NCBI GenBank assembly: GCA_023460995.1
Contig: JAEWOE010000006.1
Location: 434,001 to 498,000 of the forward strand
Direction of reading: 5' to 3'
DNA length: 64,000 bases
DNA from: Bacillota bacterium
GTDB taxonomy: Bacteria > Bacillota_I > Bacilli_A > RF39 > UBA660
Shown here: piece after piece, positions 1-10,793 of the stretch
Layout of the letters: every line of letters begins with the position of its first letter
Position numbering within the stretch: position 1 is the first letter of the stretch
Program-made: the position numbers and the translations under genes
The notes under the pieces: generated by a model
Database searches by the model: none
What the model was told of the DNA's origin: nothing
The model's input: only the letters and a program-made list of their open reading frames with translations

Positions 1-1
1 A

Positions 2-1850
<1,849 letters not shown>

Positions 1851-1859
1851 GAGGAATTT

Positions 1860-3038
1860 ATGAAAGTATTATCAGTTAATGCAGGTAGTTCGTCATTAAA
1901 ATTTCAAATGTATGAAATGCCAGAAGAAAAAGTTTTAATATCAGGAGTATTTGAAAGAATAGGAATTGATGGAAGTTTTTATACTATAAAAATAAATGGT
2001 GAAAAAATAAAGAAGGAAACTGTTCTTCCGACTCATAAAGAAGCAGTTCAAACTTTGATAAATGAGTTACTTGAGAATAAAGTAATTGTAGATTTAGATG
2101 AGATAAAAGGTGTTGGACATCGTGTAGTGCATGGTGGTGATAAGTATTCGTCTTCTGTTGTTCTTGATGATGTTGTTATAGCGGCACTTAAAGATTTAAT
2201 ACCACTTGCCCCTTTACATAATCCAGCAAACATTACTGGTGTAGAAGCATTTATTGGAGCAGTTCCAAACGCAAAACAAGTTGGATGCTTTGATACAGCA
2301 TTTCATCAAACAATGGATGAAACTTCATATCTATATGCTGTTCCATATGAATGGTATACTAAGTATGGTGTAAGAAAGTATGGATTTCACGGAACAAGCC
2401 ACAAATATGTTAGCGATAGAGTAAGTGAAATTATTGGAAAAAAAGATATTAAAGTTATTACTTGTCATATTGGAAATGGTGGCTCTTTAGCTGCTGTTAA
2501 GAATGGTGAGTGTATCGATACATCTATGGGATTTACTCCTAACGCAGGTTTAGTTATGGGTTCTCGTAGTGGAGATATTGATGCTACTTTTATACCATAT
2601 GTAATGGAAAAAACTGGAATGGCACTTTCAGAGGTAATAAACGAATTAAATAAAAATAGTGGATACCTTGGTGTAAGTGGTGTAAGTAGTGATGGTAGAG
2701 ATATTGAAGATGGTGTAAATGCTGGAAATGAAAGATGCATTTTAGCTCAAAGGTTATATATAAAGAGAATTATTGAGTATATAGCAAAATATTATGTTGA
2801 ATTAGACGGCGCAGATGCAATAGTATTTACAGCTGGCGTTGGTGAAAATTCAATCAACACAAGAAAACAAATATTAGATGGTTTAAAAATATTAGGTATA
2901 AAAGTTGATGATGAAGCAAATAATGTAAGAGGAAAAGAGACTTTAATTAGTACTGAAGATTCAAGCGTTGCTGTTTATGTCATTCCAACTGATGAAGAGG
3001 TAATGATAGCTAGAGATACATATAATTTTATAAAATAG
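1860..3038 (+). CDS. ackA: Acetate kinase
   Basis: Interconverts acetyl phosphate plus ADP and acetate plus ATP, the ATP-yielding step of acetate fermentation. The 392 residues match the family. Visible signatures are the N-terminal NAGSSSLKFQ phosphate motif, HRVVHGGDKY, GFHGTSHKYVS, CHIGNGGSLAA, GLVMGSRSGDID and the C-terminal FTAGVGENS motif. AGGAGG stands before the ATG. The usual partner pta is not in this window. It sits between lysS and a DHH phosphoesterase and is presumably transcribed with them. Confidence 0.98.
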   Translation: MKVLSVNAGSSSLKFQMYEMPEEKVLISGVFERIGIDGSFYTIKINGEKIKKETVLPTHKEAVQTLINELLENKVIVDLDEIKGVGHRVVHGGDKYSSSVVLDDVVIAALKDLIPLAPLHNPANITGVEAFIGAVPNAKQVGCFDTAFHQTMDETSYLYAVPYEWYTKYGVRKYGFHGTSHKYVSDRVSEIIGKKDIKVITCHIGNGGSLAAVKNGECIDTSMGFTPNAGLVMGSRSGDIDATFIPYVMEKTGMALSEVINELNKNSGYLGVSGVSSDGRDIEDGVNAGNERCILAQRLYIKRIIEYIAKYYVELDGADAIVFTAGVGENSINTRKQILDGLKILGIKVDDEANNVRGKETLISTEDSSVAVYVIPTDEEVMIARDTYNFIK

Positions 3039-3054
3039 GAAGTAGTCGATAAAG

Positions 3055-4014
3055 ATGAATAATAAGTATTATAAGATATATCGTAAAATAAAGAAATATA
3101 ATACGATAGTAATTGCTAGACACGTTGGTGCTGACCCTGATGCTTTAGGAAGTCAATTAGCACTTAGAGATGCTATAAAGTATAAATTTCCTAGAAAGCA
3201 AGTTTATGCTATAGGAGCACCAGCTTCTACATTTAAATATTTAGGTACACTTGATAAATTTACTGAAGAAATGTATGAGAAAAGTCTACTTATTGTTCTT
3301 GACACTCCTGATTGTAAAAGAGTAGATGGGGCTATGGCAGAACAATTTAAAGATTCGATAAAGATTGATCACCATCCATTTGTAGAAGAGTTTTGTAAGC
3401 TTGAGTGGATTGATGATACGGCTAGTAGTGCTTCACAATTAGTGTTAGAACTAATTAATAAAACACCACTTAAATTAACTAAAGAAGTTGCAGAGAAAAT
3501 ATTTGTAGGAATAGTAGCAGATACAAACAGGTTTTTATTTAAATACACTACTCCTAAAACTTTTAAATTAGTATCAAATATGATTAAAGAAACTAATTTA
3601 GATTTTACTGAACTATATGAAAGCCTTTATTTAAGGCCAGTTAAAGAAATTAGATTTCAAGGTTATATAGCTGATAATATGGTAGTAACTGAACATGGTT
3701 TTGGTTATATGAAAATTAGTAATGAAGAATTAAAGAAATATAATGTTGATGCAGCAACTGCTGGAAACATGGTTAATAATTTTAATTATATTAATGAAGT
3801 ATATGCTTGGGCTATATTTTCTGAAGATGCCGCAAATGATGTAATAAGAGGTTCAATTAGATCAAGAGGGCCAATTATTAATGAAGTTGCCTCACATTTT
3901 GGTGGCGGTGGACACATATTCGCAAGTGGTGTTCGTTTAAAATCTGATGAGGATACAGATAGTTTAATTGCTGAACTTGATGCTGTATGCCTAGCTTATG
4001 AAAAAGAGAAATAG
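3055..4014 (+). CDS. DHH/DHHA1 phosphoesterase, NrnA-like
   Basis: A 319-residue DHH-family protein. The N-terminal DHH domain shows ADPDALGSQLAL, LDTPDCKRVDG and the family-naming IDHHP motif, followed by VGIVADTNRF. The C-terminal DHHA1 domain carries the GGGGHIFASG substrate-binding loop. NrnA-type members degrade nanoRNA and hydrolyse pAp; other DHH members act on cyclic dinucleotides, and the sequence alone does not decide between them. No transmembrane or GGDEF region is present, which argues against GdpP. It is the last gene of the lysS unit, and a terminator overlaps its stop. Confidence 0.88.
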   Translation: MNNKYYKIYRKIKKYNTIVIARHVGADPDALGSQLALRDAIKYKFPRKQVYAIGAPASTFKYLGTLDKFTEEMYEKSLLIVLDTPDCKRVDGAMAEQFKDSIKIDHHPFVEEFCKLEWIDDTASSASQLVLELINKTPLKLTKEVAEKIFVGIVADTNRFLFKYTTPKTFKLVSNMIKETNLDFTELYESLYLRPVKEIRFQGYIADNMVVTEHGFGYMKISNEELKKYNVDAATAGNMVNNFNYINEVYAWAIFSEDAANDVIRGSIRSRGPIINEVASHFGGGGHIFASGVRLKSDEDTDSLIAELDAVCLAYEKEK

Positions 4015-4031
4015 ATTATCTATTTCTTTTT
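4007..4031 (+). terminator. Intrinsic terminator of the lysS-ackA-DHH unit
   Basis: AGAAATAGA / TCTATTTCT stem with a 3-base loop followed by a T run. It overlaps the stop codon of the DHH gene. Confidence 0.8.
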
Positions 4032-4094
4032 ATGTGACTATTTTTTGTTTTCTTTTAATAGTATTTAGTGTATAATTTAAGTAGGAGGATAGTT

Positions 4095-5711
4095 ATGAAA
4101 AATAAAATTATTAATGAAAAAAAGAATGGCAATATTATTATAAACAGTTTAATTACTATAGTTTTAGCCTTTATTATATATTTCTTCTTTTTACCAGCAC
4201 TTAATCTAAGTAGTATTGGTTTTTGGATATATGTAGTTATTATAATAGGTATTTTTACCTTCCTTAGCTTAATAAACAATCTTGATTCGAAAGGAAGATT
4301 AATAGGTAATATCAAGTTAGTATCTGCTGGCGGTATGGTGGTAATCTTTATATTTGCTGGAATAATGATAATTAATTTTATATTGTCACCACTTTTTTCT
4401 TCTAAGCAATATTCAGAACGTATCAGTGTAAATGAAGAGGGTGATTTTCTAAAAGATATAGAACTAGTTGATTTTAGTAAACTTCCACTTCTTGATAAAG
4501 ATTCAAGTCAAAAGTTAGGTGATAGAGTTATGGGACAAATGCCAGAACTTGTTTCACAGTTCTATGTTTCAAGCTTATATACTCAAATAAATTACAATGA
4601 TGAAATAATTAGAGTAACTCCACTTGAATATAATGGATTTTTTAAATATTTATCAAATTATAAAGATGGAGTTAAGGGTTATATAACAGTTGATTCCGTA
4701 AGTGGTGAATCGAAACTTACTAAGTTAGACAAAGGTATGAAATATATGCCTTCTGCTATTCTTATGCAAAATCTTAATAGAAAATTAAGATTTAGTTACC
4801 CGACTAAAATTTTTGGTGAAAAATCATTTGAACTTGATAATGAAGGTAATCCATACTGGATAGTACCAACTATTAAATATGCTGGTGTAGAACTTCGTAA
4901 AGAAGTTGAAGGTGTTATAATATTAGATCCTATTACAGGTGATTCTAAATATTATGATGTAGAAGATGTTCCAACATGGGTTGATCATGTTTATAGTGCT
5001 TCTTTAATAATTGAACAACTAGATAACTGGGGTCAATATAAGGATGGATTCTTAAATAGTATGTTTGGACAAGAGAATGTCACTATGACAACAGATGGAT
5101 ATAATTATTTAGTAATGAATGATGATGTTTATTTATATACTGGTGTAACATCAGTAGCTAGTGATGAATCAAACTTAGGTTTTGTATTAACAAATATGCG
5201 TACAAAGGAAACTACTTTCTATTCTGTGCCAGGTGCTGAAGAATTTAGTGCTATGGCTAGTGCTGAGGGTCAAGTTCAACAAATGGATTATACAGCTTCA
5301 TTTCCATTGTTAATTAATTTAAATGGAAAAGCTACGTATTTAATGTCATTAAAAGACAATGCAGGTCTTGTTAAGATGTATGCTTTTGTTGATGTAGCTG
5401 ATTATCAAAAAGTTGTTGTAACTGATGCAGCAAGTGGAATTGAAAACGCTGCCCAAAAATATTTAGGTGAATCAGCTATAGAAGTTGATGAAGATGCACT
5501 TACTACAAAAGAAATAACTGTAAGTAATGTTGCGACAGCTATAATAAACGGATATACATATTACTATATAACAGACACAGAAAATAAGAAGTATATGGTA
5601 TCAATATCTGTTAATAAAGAATTATTGCCATTCGTGACAAAAGATTCGAAAGTAACAATATCTTATCAAAAAACTGATTCAGATGTTATAAATTTAACAA
5701 AGATAAAATAA
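4095..5711 (+). CDS. Unknown membrane-anchored protein with large exported region
   Basis: Not recognised with confidence. Start chosen at the ATG behind AGGAGG; a longer reading from 4068 lacks a ribosome site. Of 538 residues, three hydrophobic helices occupy about residues 14-35, 40-62 and 74-98. A roughly 440-residue region predicted to lie outside the membrane follows. That region contains two similar strand-turn motifs (GYITVDSVSGESK and GVIILDPITGDSKYYD), reminiscent of PepSY-type domains, followed by VPTWVDHVYS. It is a single-gene unit bracketed by terminators. Envelope or surface function is inference. Confidence 0.6.
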   Translation: MKNKIINEKKNGNIIINSLITIVLAFIIYFFFLPALNLSSIGFWIYVVIIIGIFTFLSLINNLDSKGRLIGNIKLVSAGGMVVIFIFAGIMIINFILSPLFSSKQYSERISVNEEGDFLKDIELVDFSKLPLLDKDSSQKLGDRVMGQMPELVSQFYVSSLYTQINYNDEIIRVTPLEYNGFFKYLSNYKDGVKGYITVDSVSGESKLTKLDKGMKYMPSAILMQNLNRKLRFSYPTKIFGEKSFELDNEGNPYWIVPTIKYAGVELRKEVEGVIILDPITGDSKYYDVEDVPTWVDHVYSASLIIEQLDNWGQYKDGFLNSMFGQENVTMTTDGYNYLVMNDDVYLYTGVTSVASDESNLGFVLTNMRTKETTFYSVPGAEEFSAMASAEGQVQQMDYTASFPLLINLNGKATYLMSLKDNAGLVKMYAFVDVADYQKVVVTDAASGIENAAQKYLGESAIEVDEDALTTKEITVSNVATAIINGYTYYYITDTENKKYMVSISVNKELLPFVTKDSKVTISYQKTDSDVINLTKIK

Positions 5712-5732
5712 AAAGACTTAGGTCTTTTTTTT
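5711..5732. terminator. Bidirectional terminator
   Basis: AAAAGAC-TTA-GGTCTTTT hairpin with T runs on both strands, between convergent genes ending at 5711 (+) and 5718 (-). Confidence 0.75.
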
Positions 5733-5984
5733 ATACATATTTTCTTCAACAATACTCCCTAAATAAGATCCAAAAACTGCACCTAAACAAAAAGCCACAA
5801 TTTTATAAGGATTATTATCTATATTAACAAGAACCATACTGGCACTTAGTATCCATATTAATGATATAAGACCATTTAGTATTGCACCAACAATTTTTCT
5901 GTCTTTAGCTATAACAATTATTCTAACTGTACCAAGCATGTTTTCTATTACTTTATTAATAAATATAACTATGCAACATATCAT
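5718..5984 (-). CDS. DUF5698 (UPF0316 N-terminal) membrane protein, short form
   Basis: 88 residues with about three hydrophobic helices. It matches the N-terminal membrane domain of UPF0316/YebE-type proteins: NMLGTVRIIVIAKDRK, then LISLIWILSASMVL, then CLGAVFGSYLGSIVEE. The DUF2179 cytoplasmic domain that follows this domain in longer homologues is absent, because the frame stops right after the third helix. A GGTGAT ribosome site lies before the start. The gene is convergent with the preceding membrane protein. Function is unknown in the family. Confidence 0.75.
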   Translation of the reverse strand: MICCIVIFINKVIENMLGTVRIIVIAKDRKIVGAILNGLISLIWILSASMVLVNIDNNPYKIVAFCLGAVFGSYLGSIVEENMYKKKT

Positions 5985-6115
5985 ATTATCACCATTTTAT
6001 TATGTACTTATAACAGACTTTTTAAGCATTAAAAATATAGTATTAAGTTATATTACTAGACTTTCTATTATATAAGTTTTTTATATAGCCATAATAAAAT
6101 AATAGGAGGAATAAT

Positions 6116-6514
6116 ATGTACTTGATTAATAAAAAGATAAAAGGAGTAAATAATGCTTTTACATTAACAGAATTAATAACTGTAATTTTACTACTAGGTA
6201 TTATTTCATTAATTGCAATACCATCTATATCAAATATTACAAAGGAAGCTAAAGAAAAGTCTTTTAAGGTTTCCGCAACACAAATATTTGAAGGTACTTC
6301 TATATATTTGTATAAACATGATTACAATGGTATGCCTGGAGAAGGTTTAGAAGTGGCAATTCTTGATACACTAAAACCTAACATATTTATAAGTGGTTAT
6401 ATATATATGAATGCTAATGAAAATTATGAAATAGTAAATGTCAGTGACGGAAATTATTGTGCTAATGGAGAAAAAGGACGTTTGGTAATTACTAAAGGAG
6501 CTTGTGAATTGTAA
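6116..6514 (+). CDS. Type IV prepilin-like protein (N-methylation domain)
   Basis: 132 residues. The N-terminus has a short basic leader, then A|FTLTELITVILLLGIISLIA, a class III prepilin signal with Glu at mature position 5 and a hydrophobic helix. The residue before the cleavage point is Ala instead of the usual Gly. The C-terminus carries the pattern GYI...NYEI...DGNYCA...C with two Cys that could form a disulfide. The same pattern occurs in the proteins at 8722, 9215 and 20284. AGGAGG precedes the ATG. No prepilin peptidase, ATPase or platform gene lies in the window. Role in a pilus or competence-like filament is inference. Confidence 0.75.
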   Translation: MYLINKKIKGVNNAFTLTELITVILLLGIISLIAIPSISNITKEAKEKSFKVSATQIFEGTSIYLYKHDYNGMPGEGLEVAILDTLKPNIFISGYIYMNANENYEIVNVSDGNYCANGEKGRLVITKGACEL

Positions 6515-6741
6515 TTAGTTGTTCCTTCCATAATTTCACACACTTTAAACAAAATATAAACATATTTTTAAAATATAATGTTAACAGTGGAGGTGATAAG
6601 AAAGAAGATAACGTGACACATAAAAATAAAAATAAGTAACAATATAAAAATTAAAATAAAATAATACACTCTAATAAACTAATAAAACGAGGTGATAGAT
6701 TAATAAATAAAAAAATGATATACTACTAATGAGGTGTTATA
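6515..6741 (+). other. Intergenic region before the two-component system
   Basis: 227 bases, very AT-rich. Three ribosome-site-like strings (GGAGGTGATAAG near 6591, GAGGTGATAG near 6690, GAGGTG near 6731) occur, but only the last is followed by a gene. The others lead into frames of eight codons or fewer. No clear terminator is seen after the prepilin gene. Confidence 0.5.
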
Positions 6742-7401
6742 ATGTACAAAATTTGTTTAGTAGAAGATGAAATAAACTTAAATAACCTTATCAAGAATTA
6801 TTTAGAACATGAGAATTATAAAGTAGTCCAAAAGTTTAGCGGAAATGATGCTATAAATTATGTAGGGACAGAGAATGTTGATTTATGGATTCTTGATATT
6901 ATGCTTGGTGATGATATAAGTGGTTATGATATAATAAAAAAAATAAGAGAGAAATCTCCTTTAGTTCCTGTAATATTTACATCAGCACGTGATCAAGATT
7001 TAGACAAAATTATTGGTCTAGAACTTGGTAGTGATGATTATGTAACAAAGCCATATTCCCCAAAGGAATTAGTCCTTAGGGTAAATAAATTAATTGGCAG
7101 GGTATATAATAAGACTGATGAAAAAGTCATATATGAAAATTATGAAATAGATGCTGTAAAACGCGAAGTTACAAATGCTGGAAAAGAAATAAAACTTACA
7201 ACATTAGAGTTTGATTTATTAATGCTATTCATTAATAATAAAAATAAATCATTTAGCAGAGAAGAAGTATTGACTAGCGTTTGGGGATTAGATTATTTTG
7301 GTAGCGATAGGGTTGTTGACGATTTAGTTAGAAGACTAAGAAAGAAGATGCCTAATATGCGTATAAATACTTTATATGGGTATGGATATCGTTTGTCATG
7401 A
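6742..7401 (+). CDS. OmpR/PhoB-family response regulator
   Basis: 219 residues. The receiver domain spans about 1-115, with acidic pocket VEDE, phospho-acceptor Asp52 in WILDIML, TSAR switch threonine and Lys103 in VTKPYSP. The C-terminal winged helix spans about 125-219 (LTTLEFDLLMLF, DDLVRRLRKKM, INTLYGYGYRL). It binds DNA when phosphorylated. Its stop overlaps the start of the histidine kinase by four bases (ATGA), so the pair is translationally coupled. Targets are unknown; the nearby pilin-like genes are candidates by position only. Confidence 0.95.
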   Translation: MYKICLVEDEINLNNLIKNYLEHENYKVVQKFSGNDAINYVGTENVDLWILDIMLGDDISGYDIIKKIREKSPLVPVIFTSARDQDLDKIIGLELGSDDYVTKPYSPKELVLRVNKLIGRVYNKTDEKVIYENYEIDAVKREVTNAGKEIKLTTLEFDLLMLFINNKNKSFSREEVLTSVWGLDYFGSDRVVDDLVRRLRKKMPNMRINTLYGYGYRLS

Positions 7402-8663
7402 TAAAACATTTTAATCTTTCGAAGCAGTTACTATGTATAGTAATAGTAATCTTTGGGGTAATTACTGTTGCAATCGGATATTTACTTCCAAAAGTATTAC
7501 TGCCAGTTTATGAAAATAATATATATACGATATTAAAACAACCACTTGAATTTATGAATGATTCTAATTTTGATGATTATGAATTCAATTCCGACATTGC
7601 TTATTTATATATAACAAATGAGGGGAAAATAATAAAATCAGCCAATTTAATAAATGTTATTAAGATATCTACTAAACAATTAATTGAAAGAGTAAATAGA
7701 GAAACAGGTAACTTTACTTATCTAGGAAATAAGTATTATTATATTTCCGAAACAGATAGTTATGTTACTAAAATAGCTATTACTAATGATAACTATATAA
7801 CAAAAATAAAAGAGGAAATTATAAACACCATATTTCCTATACTACTTTTCACATTACTAATAATAGTTGGACTAGTGTTATTATGGTCACAACTATTGAT
7901 TAAAAAAATAGAACGACTAAAAGAAAAAATTGACAATTTAGATAACGATAATTACATAAACAGATTTAATTACTATTTCGATGATGAACTTAAATCTTTA
8001 TCTACATCAATAGATGAAATGAAGTATACCTTAAAGTTACAAGAAGAATACAAAAATCAGATGTATCAAAACATCTCACATGATTTTAAAACACCACTTA
8101 CTGTTATAAAATCATATTTAGAAGGTATTGAAGATGGTATTCAGGATAAAGATGAAGGTGTTAAAATCATCTGTGAACAGGTAAATAAATTAGAACTAAA
8201 AGTACACTCCTTACTATATTTGAATAAATTAAATTATATAAAAGACTTAGACAATTATAAACACGAAACTACAGATGTTTCTCGGGTAATTATGGACTCT
8301 GTAGAAAAGTTTAAAATACAAAGGCCAGATGTTGAATGGGAAGTTACAGTCATAGACAAGAAATGTGATTTTAAAGGAACTTTCGATATGTGGGAAGCTA
8401 TTATTGATAATTTGTTAAATAATTTTGTTCGCTATGCCGAAAAAAATATAAAAATTACTATCAAAAACAACAAAATAACCTTATATAACGATGGACCTAA
8501 CATAGACCCTAATATACTAAACGATATTTTTACTCCGTATAAAAAAGGTATAAAAGGACAATTTGGTTTGGGATTATCAATAGTAAAGAAAACTATAATG
8601 CTTTTTGGTTATGAGATAACCGTCCATAACGAAAAGAAAGGAATTAGTTTTATAATAAAATAA
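7398..8663 (+). CDS. Membrane sensor histidine kinase
   Basis: 421 residues. Transmembrane helices lie near residues 11-32 and 143-165, with an extracytoplasmic sensor region of about 110 residues between them. A linker and the dimerisation helix follow with His228 in NISHDFKTPL. The ATPase domain has the N box near 337-346 (DNLLNNFVRYA) and G box FGLGLS near 396. Phe after HD replaces the more usual Leu, a tolerated variant. It is the cognate kinase of the upstream response regulator. A terminator follows at once. Confidence 0.93.
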   Translation: MIKHFNLSKQLLCIVIVIFGVITVAIGYLLPKVLLPVYENNIYTILKQPLEFMNDSNFDDYEFNSDIAYLYITNEGKIIKSANLINVIKISTKQLIERVNRETGNFTYLGNKYYYISETDSYVTKIAITNDNYITKIKEEIINTIFPILLFTLLIIVGLVLLWSQLLIKKIERLKEKIDNLDNDNYINRFNYYFDDELKSLSTSIDEMKYTLKLQEEYKNQMYQNISHDFKTPLTVIKSYLEGIEDGIQDKDEGVKIICEQVNKLELKVHSLLYLNKLNYIKDLDNYKHETTDVSRVIMDSVEKFKIQRPDVEWEVTVIDKKCDFKGTFDMWEAIIDNLLNNFVRYAEKNIKITIKNNKITLYNDGPNIDPNILNDIFTPYKKGIKGQFGLGLSIVKKTIMLFGYEITVHNEKKGISFIIK

Positions 8664-8686
8664 AAGTAACGTAAGTTACTTTTTTT
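8664..8686 (+). terminator. Terminator of the two-component operon
   Basis: AAGTAAC-GTAA-GTTACTT stem-loop followed by T6, immediately after the kinase stop codon. Confidence 0.85.
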
Positions 8687-8721
8687 ATGTTATAATTATA
8701 TTAAGATAAAGGAGAATACTT

Positions 8722-9213
8722 ATGAATAGAGTTGATTTAACAAAGAGTACTTTTGAAGAAGATATTCCAAAGCCTGAGGTAACAAAAAACAAACCAGTAT
8801 TATTTAATGTTATCTTAGTTATTTCTTTAGTTATACTTATATGTCTATTTGTATTTTTGTTTAAAAGATATAGGGATAGGGATGCTATGGACTTATTTGA
8901 AAGTAAAATTAATATGACAATTAATCTTGCTCGTGAAGCAGTTAGTGATGAAAAATATGAAGATGATTATCTATTAGTTAAGTTTCCTGACAAAAATGAT
9001 GTAATAACAAAAGATGGAATTATGAGTTTTAATGGAAAAGAATTAGATGAATTTCCAAATGGTTATATAATAGTTTACAAAGATGATTCAATTGCTTTTA
9101 AATTAAGTGACGGGACTTACTGTGCTTCTAAGTCATATGATGATGAATCATATAACCTATTTATATTTGGTAATTGTTTAAACTATGACATTAAATATAA
9201 GGAAGATATTTAA
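8722..9213 (+). CDS. Single-pass membrane protein with pilin-like Cys C-terminus (paralogue 1)
   Basis: 163 residues with no family recognised. A cytoplasmic N-terminus of about 30 residues precedes one hydrophobic helix (about 30-47) and an outer domain. The end, about residues 85-155, reads FPDKND...FPNGYIIVY...LSDGTYCAS...LFIFGNC, closely matching the next gene and resembling the C-terminus of the prepilin proteins at 6116 and 20284. It lacks the prepilin cleavage motif. AAGGAG precedes the ATG. The downstream paralogue starts one base after its stop, so the pair looks like a tandem duplication. Confidence 0.7.
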   Translation: MNRVDLTKSTFEEDIPKPEVTKNKPVLFNVILVISLVILICLFVFLFKRYRDRDAMDLFESKINMTINLAREAVSDEKYEDDYLLVKFPDKNDVITKDGIMSFNGKELDEFPNGYIIVYKDDSIAFKLSDGTYCASKSYDDESYNLFIFGNCLNYDIKYKEDI

Positions 9214-9214
9214 T

Positions 9215-9706
9215 ATGGAAACAAGTAAGGCAACTATAAACATTTATGATTACGGTAAGCACAAAAATAAAAAGCATAAAAGAAAAGTAAAAAGAATAAG
9301 AACAATAGTTATTCCTATTTTATCTTTGTTATTATTAGTTATACTATTTAGTGTAATTAAATATTCTAATAAAGATAAAATTAAAGAGATTGATAAAAAA
9401 ATATCAGTTTCTCTTGAAATAATGCGTTCAACTATAAAAAGTAAAGATTTTAATGAAGATTTTTTATTAATTACTTTTCCAGATGATTCAAAAATTATAT
9501 CAGATAATGGTTATATAATTAATAATATTGGAGCATCATATAAAGAATTTCAAGATGGATATATTATAATGTATAAAAATGGTAAATATGAATTTGAACT
9601 ACAAGATGATGGATATTGTGCCGTCAAGAATAGTAATGATGATAAATACCAGCTATTAATATTTAAAAAATGTTCTAGTAAACAATATGATTATTTAAAA
9701 AAATAA
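9215..9706 (+). CDS. Single-pass membrane protein with pilin-like Cys C-terminus (paralogue 2)
   Basis: 163 residues. The ATG at 9215 was chosen because AAGGAAG lies about nine bases before it; an in-frame ATG at 9185 would overlap the upstream gene. The Lys/Arg-rich N-terminus (KHKNKKHKRKVKRIR) leads into a helix at about 35-52. The outer domain aligns with the neighbour: LITFPDDSKII, FQDGYIIMYKNGKYEF, DDGYCAV, LLIFKKC. Two conserved Cys could form a disulfide. Function is unknown, but the shared architecture suggests the two proteins work together at the surface. Confidence 0.7.
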   Translation: METSKATINIYDYGKHKNKKHKRKVKRIRTIVIPILSLLLLVILFSVIKYSNKDKIKEIDKKISVSLEIMRSTIKSKDFNEDFLLITFPDDSKIISDNGYIINNIGASYKEFQDGYIIMYKNGKYEFELQDDGYCAVKNSNDDKYQLLIFKKCSSKQYDYLKK

Positions 9707-9735
9707 ACAATAGTTTTATAAACTATTGTTTTATT
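9705..9735. terminator. Bidirectional terminator
   Basis: AAACAATAGTTT / AAACTATTGTTT perfect 12-base stem between convergent genes, with T-rich flank on the + side. Confidence 0.8.
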
Positions 9736-10664
9736 TTATCTCCTTGATAAATATTATCTAATGCCAATTTCTTATCAATTTCATTTAGTACACCAAATTT
9801 TTTTATTAGCCATTCTGGTTCAACTAAATCACTTGCTTTTGGATCACCAGTAATACGATTTATTACTATTTCTGGTCTTAGATATTCAAGTTGTTTACAA
9901 ACTATTTCAACATATTCTTCACGAGATAATATATGAAATTTTTCTTTTTTATATAAGTTATCTAATTCTGTATTTTTAAGTATATGAAGCATATGTATTT
10001 TAATACCTTGTATATCTAGTTCATTTAAATACTTAACAGTTTCAAGCATCATTTCTTCAGTTTCATAAGGAAGTCCATTAATTATATGAACAACAATATT
10101 TATGTTACGCTTTCTTAAATTTTCCACCATATTATTAAAACATTCTAAACTATGACATCTATTTATTAAAAGTCCAGTCTTTTCATGAATAGTTTGAAGT
10201 CCTAATTCTACAGTAAGATAGGTTCTTTTACTTAGCTCTTCTAAATAATCTATACACTCTTCAGTAATAGAATCTGGACGAGTAGCGATAGATAATCCTA
10301 CTACACCATCTTGCTTTAGTATAATTTCATATTTTTCTTTTAATACATGTAGTGGCGCATATGTGTTTGTATTAGCTTGAAAGTATCCTATATACTTACT
10401 GTTTGGCCATTTCTTTGACATCATTTCTTTAATATCCTCGAACTGCTTTAATAAATCATCATTTCGATTTCCTGCATAATCTCCACTACCAAGACTAGAG
10501 CAATAAATGCAGCCTTTAGTGCCGACTTTACCATCTCTATTTGGACAAGTAAAACCAGCATTTAAACTAACTTTAAATATTTTTGAATTAAATTTATGTT
10601 TATAAAAGTAATCTAAAGTATGATATCTTTTATTTGAATCGCTATATTTGAACTTATTTTCCAT
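9723..10664 (-). CDS. Radical SAM protein, YhcC/YtqA (TIGR01212) family
   Basis: 313 residues. The Fe-S binding motif has the spacing typical of this family: the first Cys in FTCPNRDG, then GCIYCS, binding a 4Fe-4S cluster with S-adenosylmethionine. Other family blocks are GYFQANTNTYAP, GLSIATRPDS, TVELGLQT and GIKIHMLHILKNT. The reaction is not established for the family; a role in RNA or metabolite modification is suspected. It is a solitary minus-strand gene sharing a bidirectional terminator with the plus-strand pair upstream. Confidence 0.9.
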   Translation of the reverse strand: MENKFKYSDSNKRYHTLDYFYKHKFNSKIFKVSLNAGFTCPNRDGKVGTKGCIYCSSLGSGDYAGNRNDDLLKQFEDIKEMMSKKWPNSKYIGYFQANTNTYAPLHVLKEKYEIILKQDGVVGLSIATRPDSITEECIDYLEELSKRTYLTVELGLQTIHEKTGLLINRCHSLECFNNMVENLRKRNINIVVHIINGLPYETEEMMLETVKYLNELDIQGIKIHMLHILKNTELDNLYKKEKFHILSREEYVEIVCKQLEYLRPEIVINRITGDPKASDLVEPEWLIKKFGVLNEIDKKLALDNIYQGDKIKQ

Positions 10665-10764
10665 CTAATCACCCAATTTCTTAACAATTATACCATATCT
10701 TTTTGTGACAAAAGTGTGAAAAGTTAAAAAAAATCTTTAAATTATTTCATAATTGATAGAAATT

Positions 10765-10773
10765 TGCTATAAT
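10765..10773 (+). promoter_or_regulatory. Extended -10 promoter of the YfcC-like carrier
   Basis: TGCTATAAT, an extended -10 element, 20 bases before the gene. The -35 region is weak. Confidence 0.5.
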
Positions 10774-10793
10774 TATGGTGGAGGTAATAGATA

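Noticed and set aside
4055..4315. Minus-strand hydrophobic frame
   Set aside because: Shadow of the transmembrane segments of the plus-strand gene at 4095, without ribosome site.
6590..6740. Leader peptide genes before the response regulator
   Set aside because: Frames behind the extra ribosome-site-like strings have eight codons or fewer and no sensible spacing or composition.
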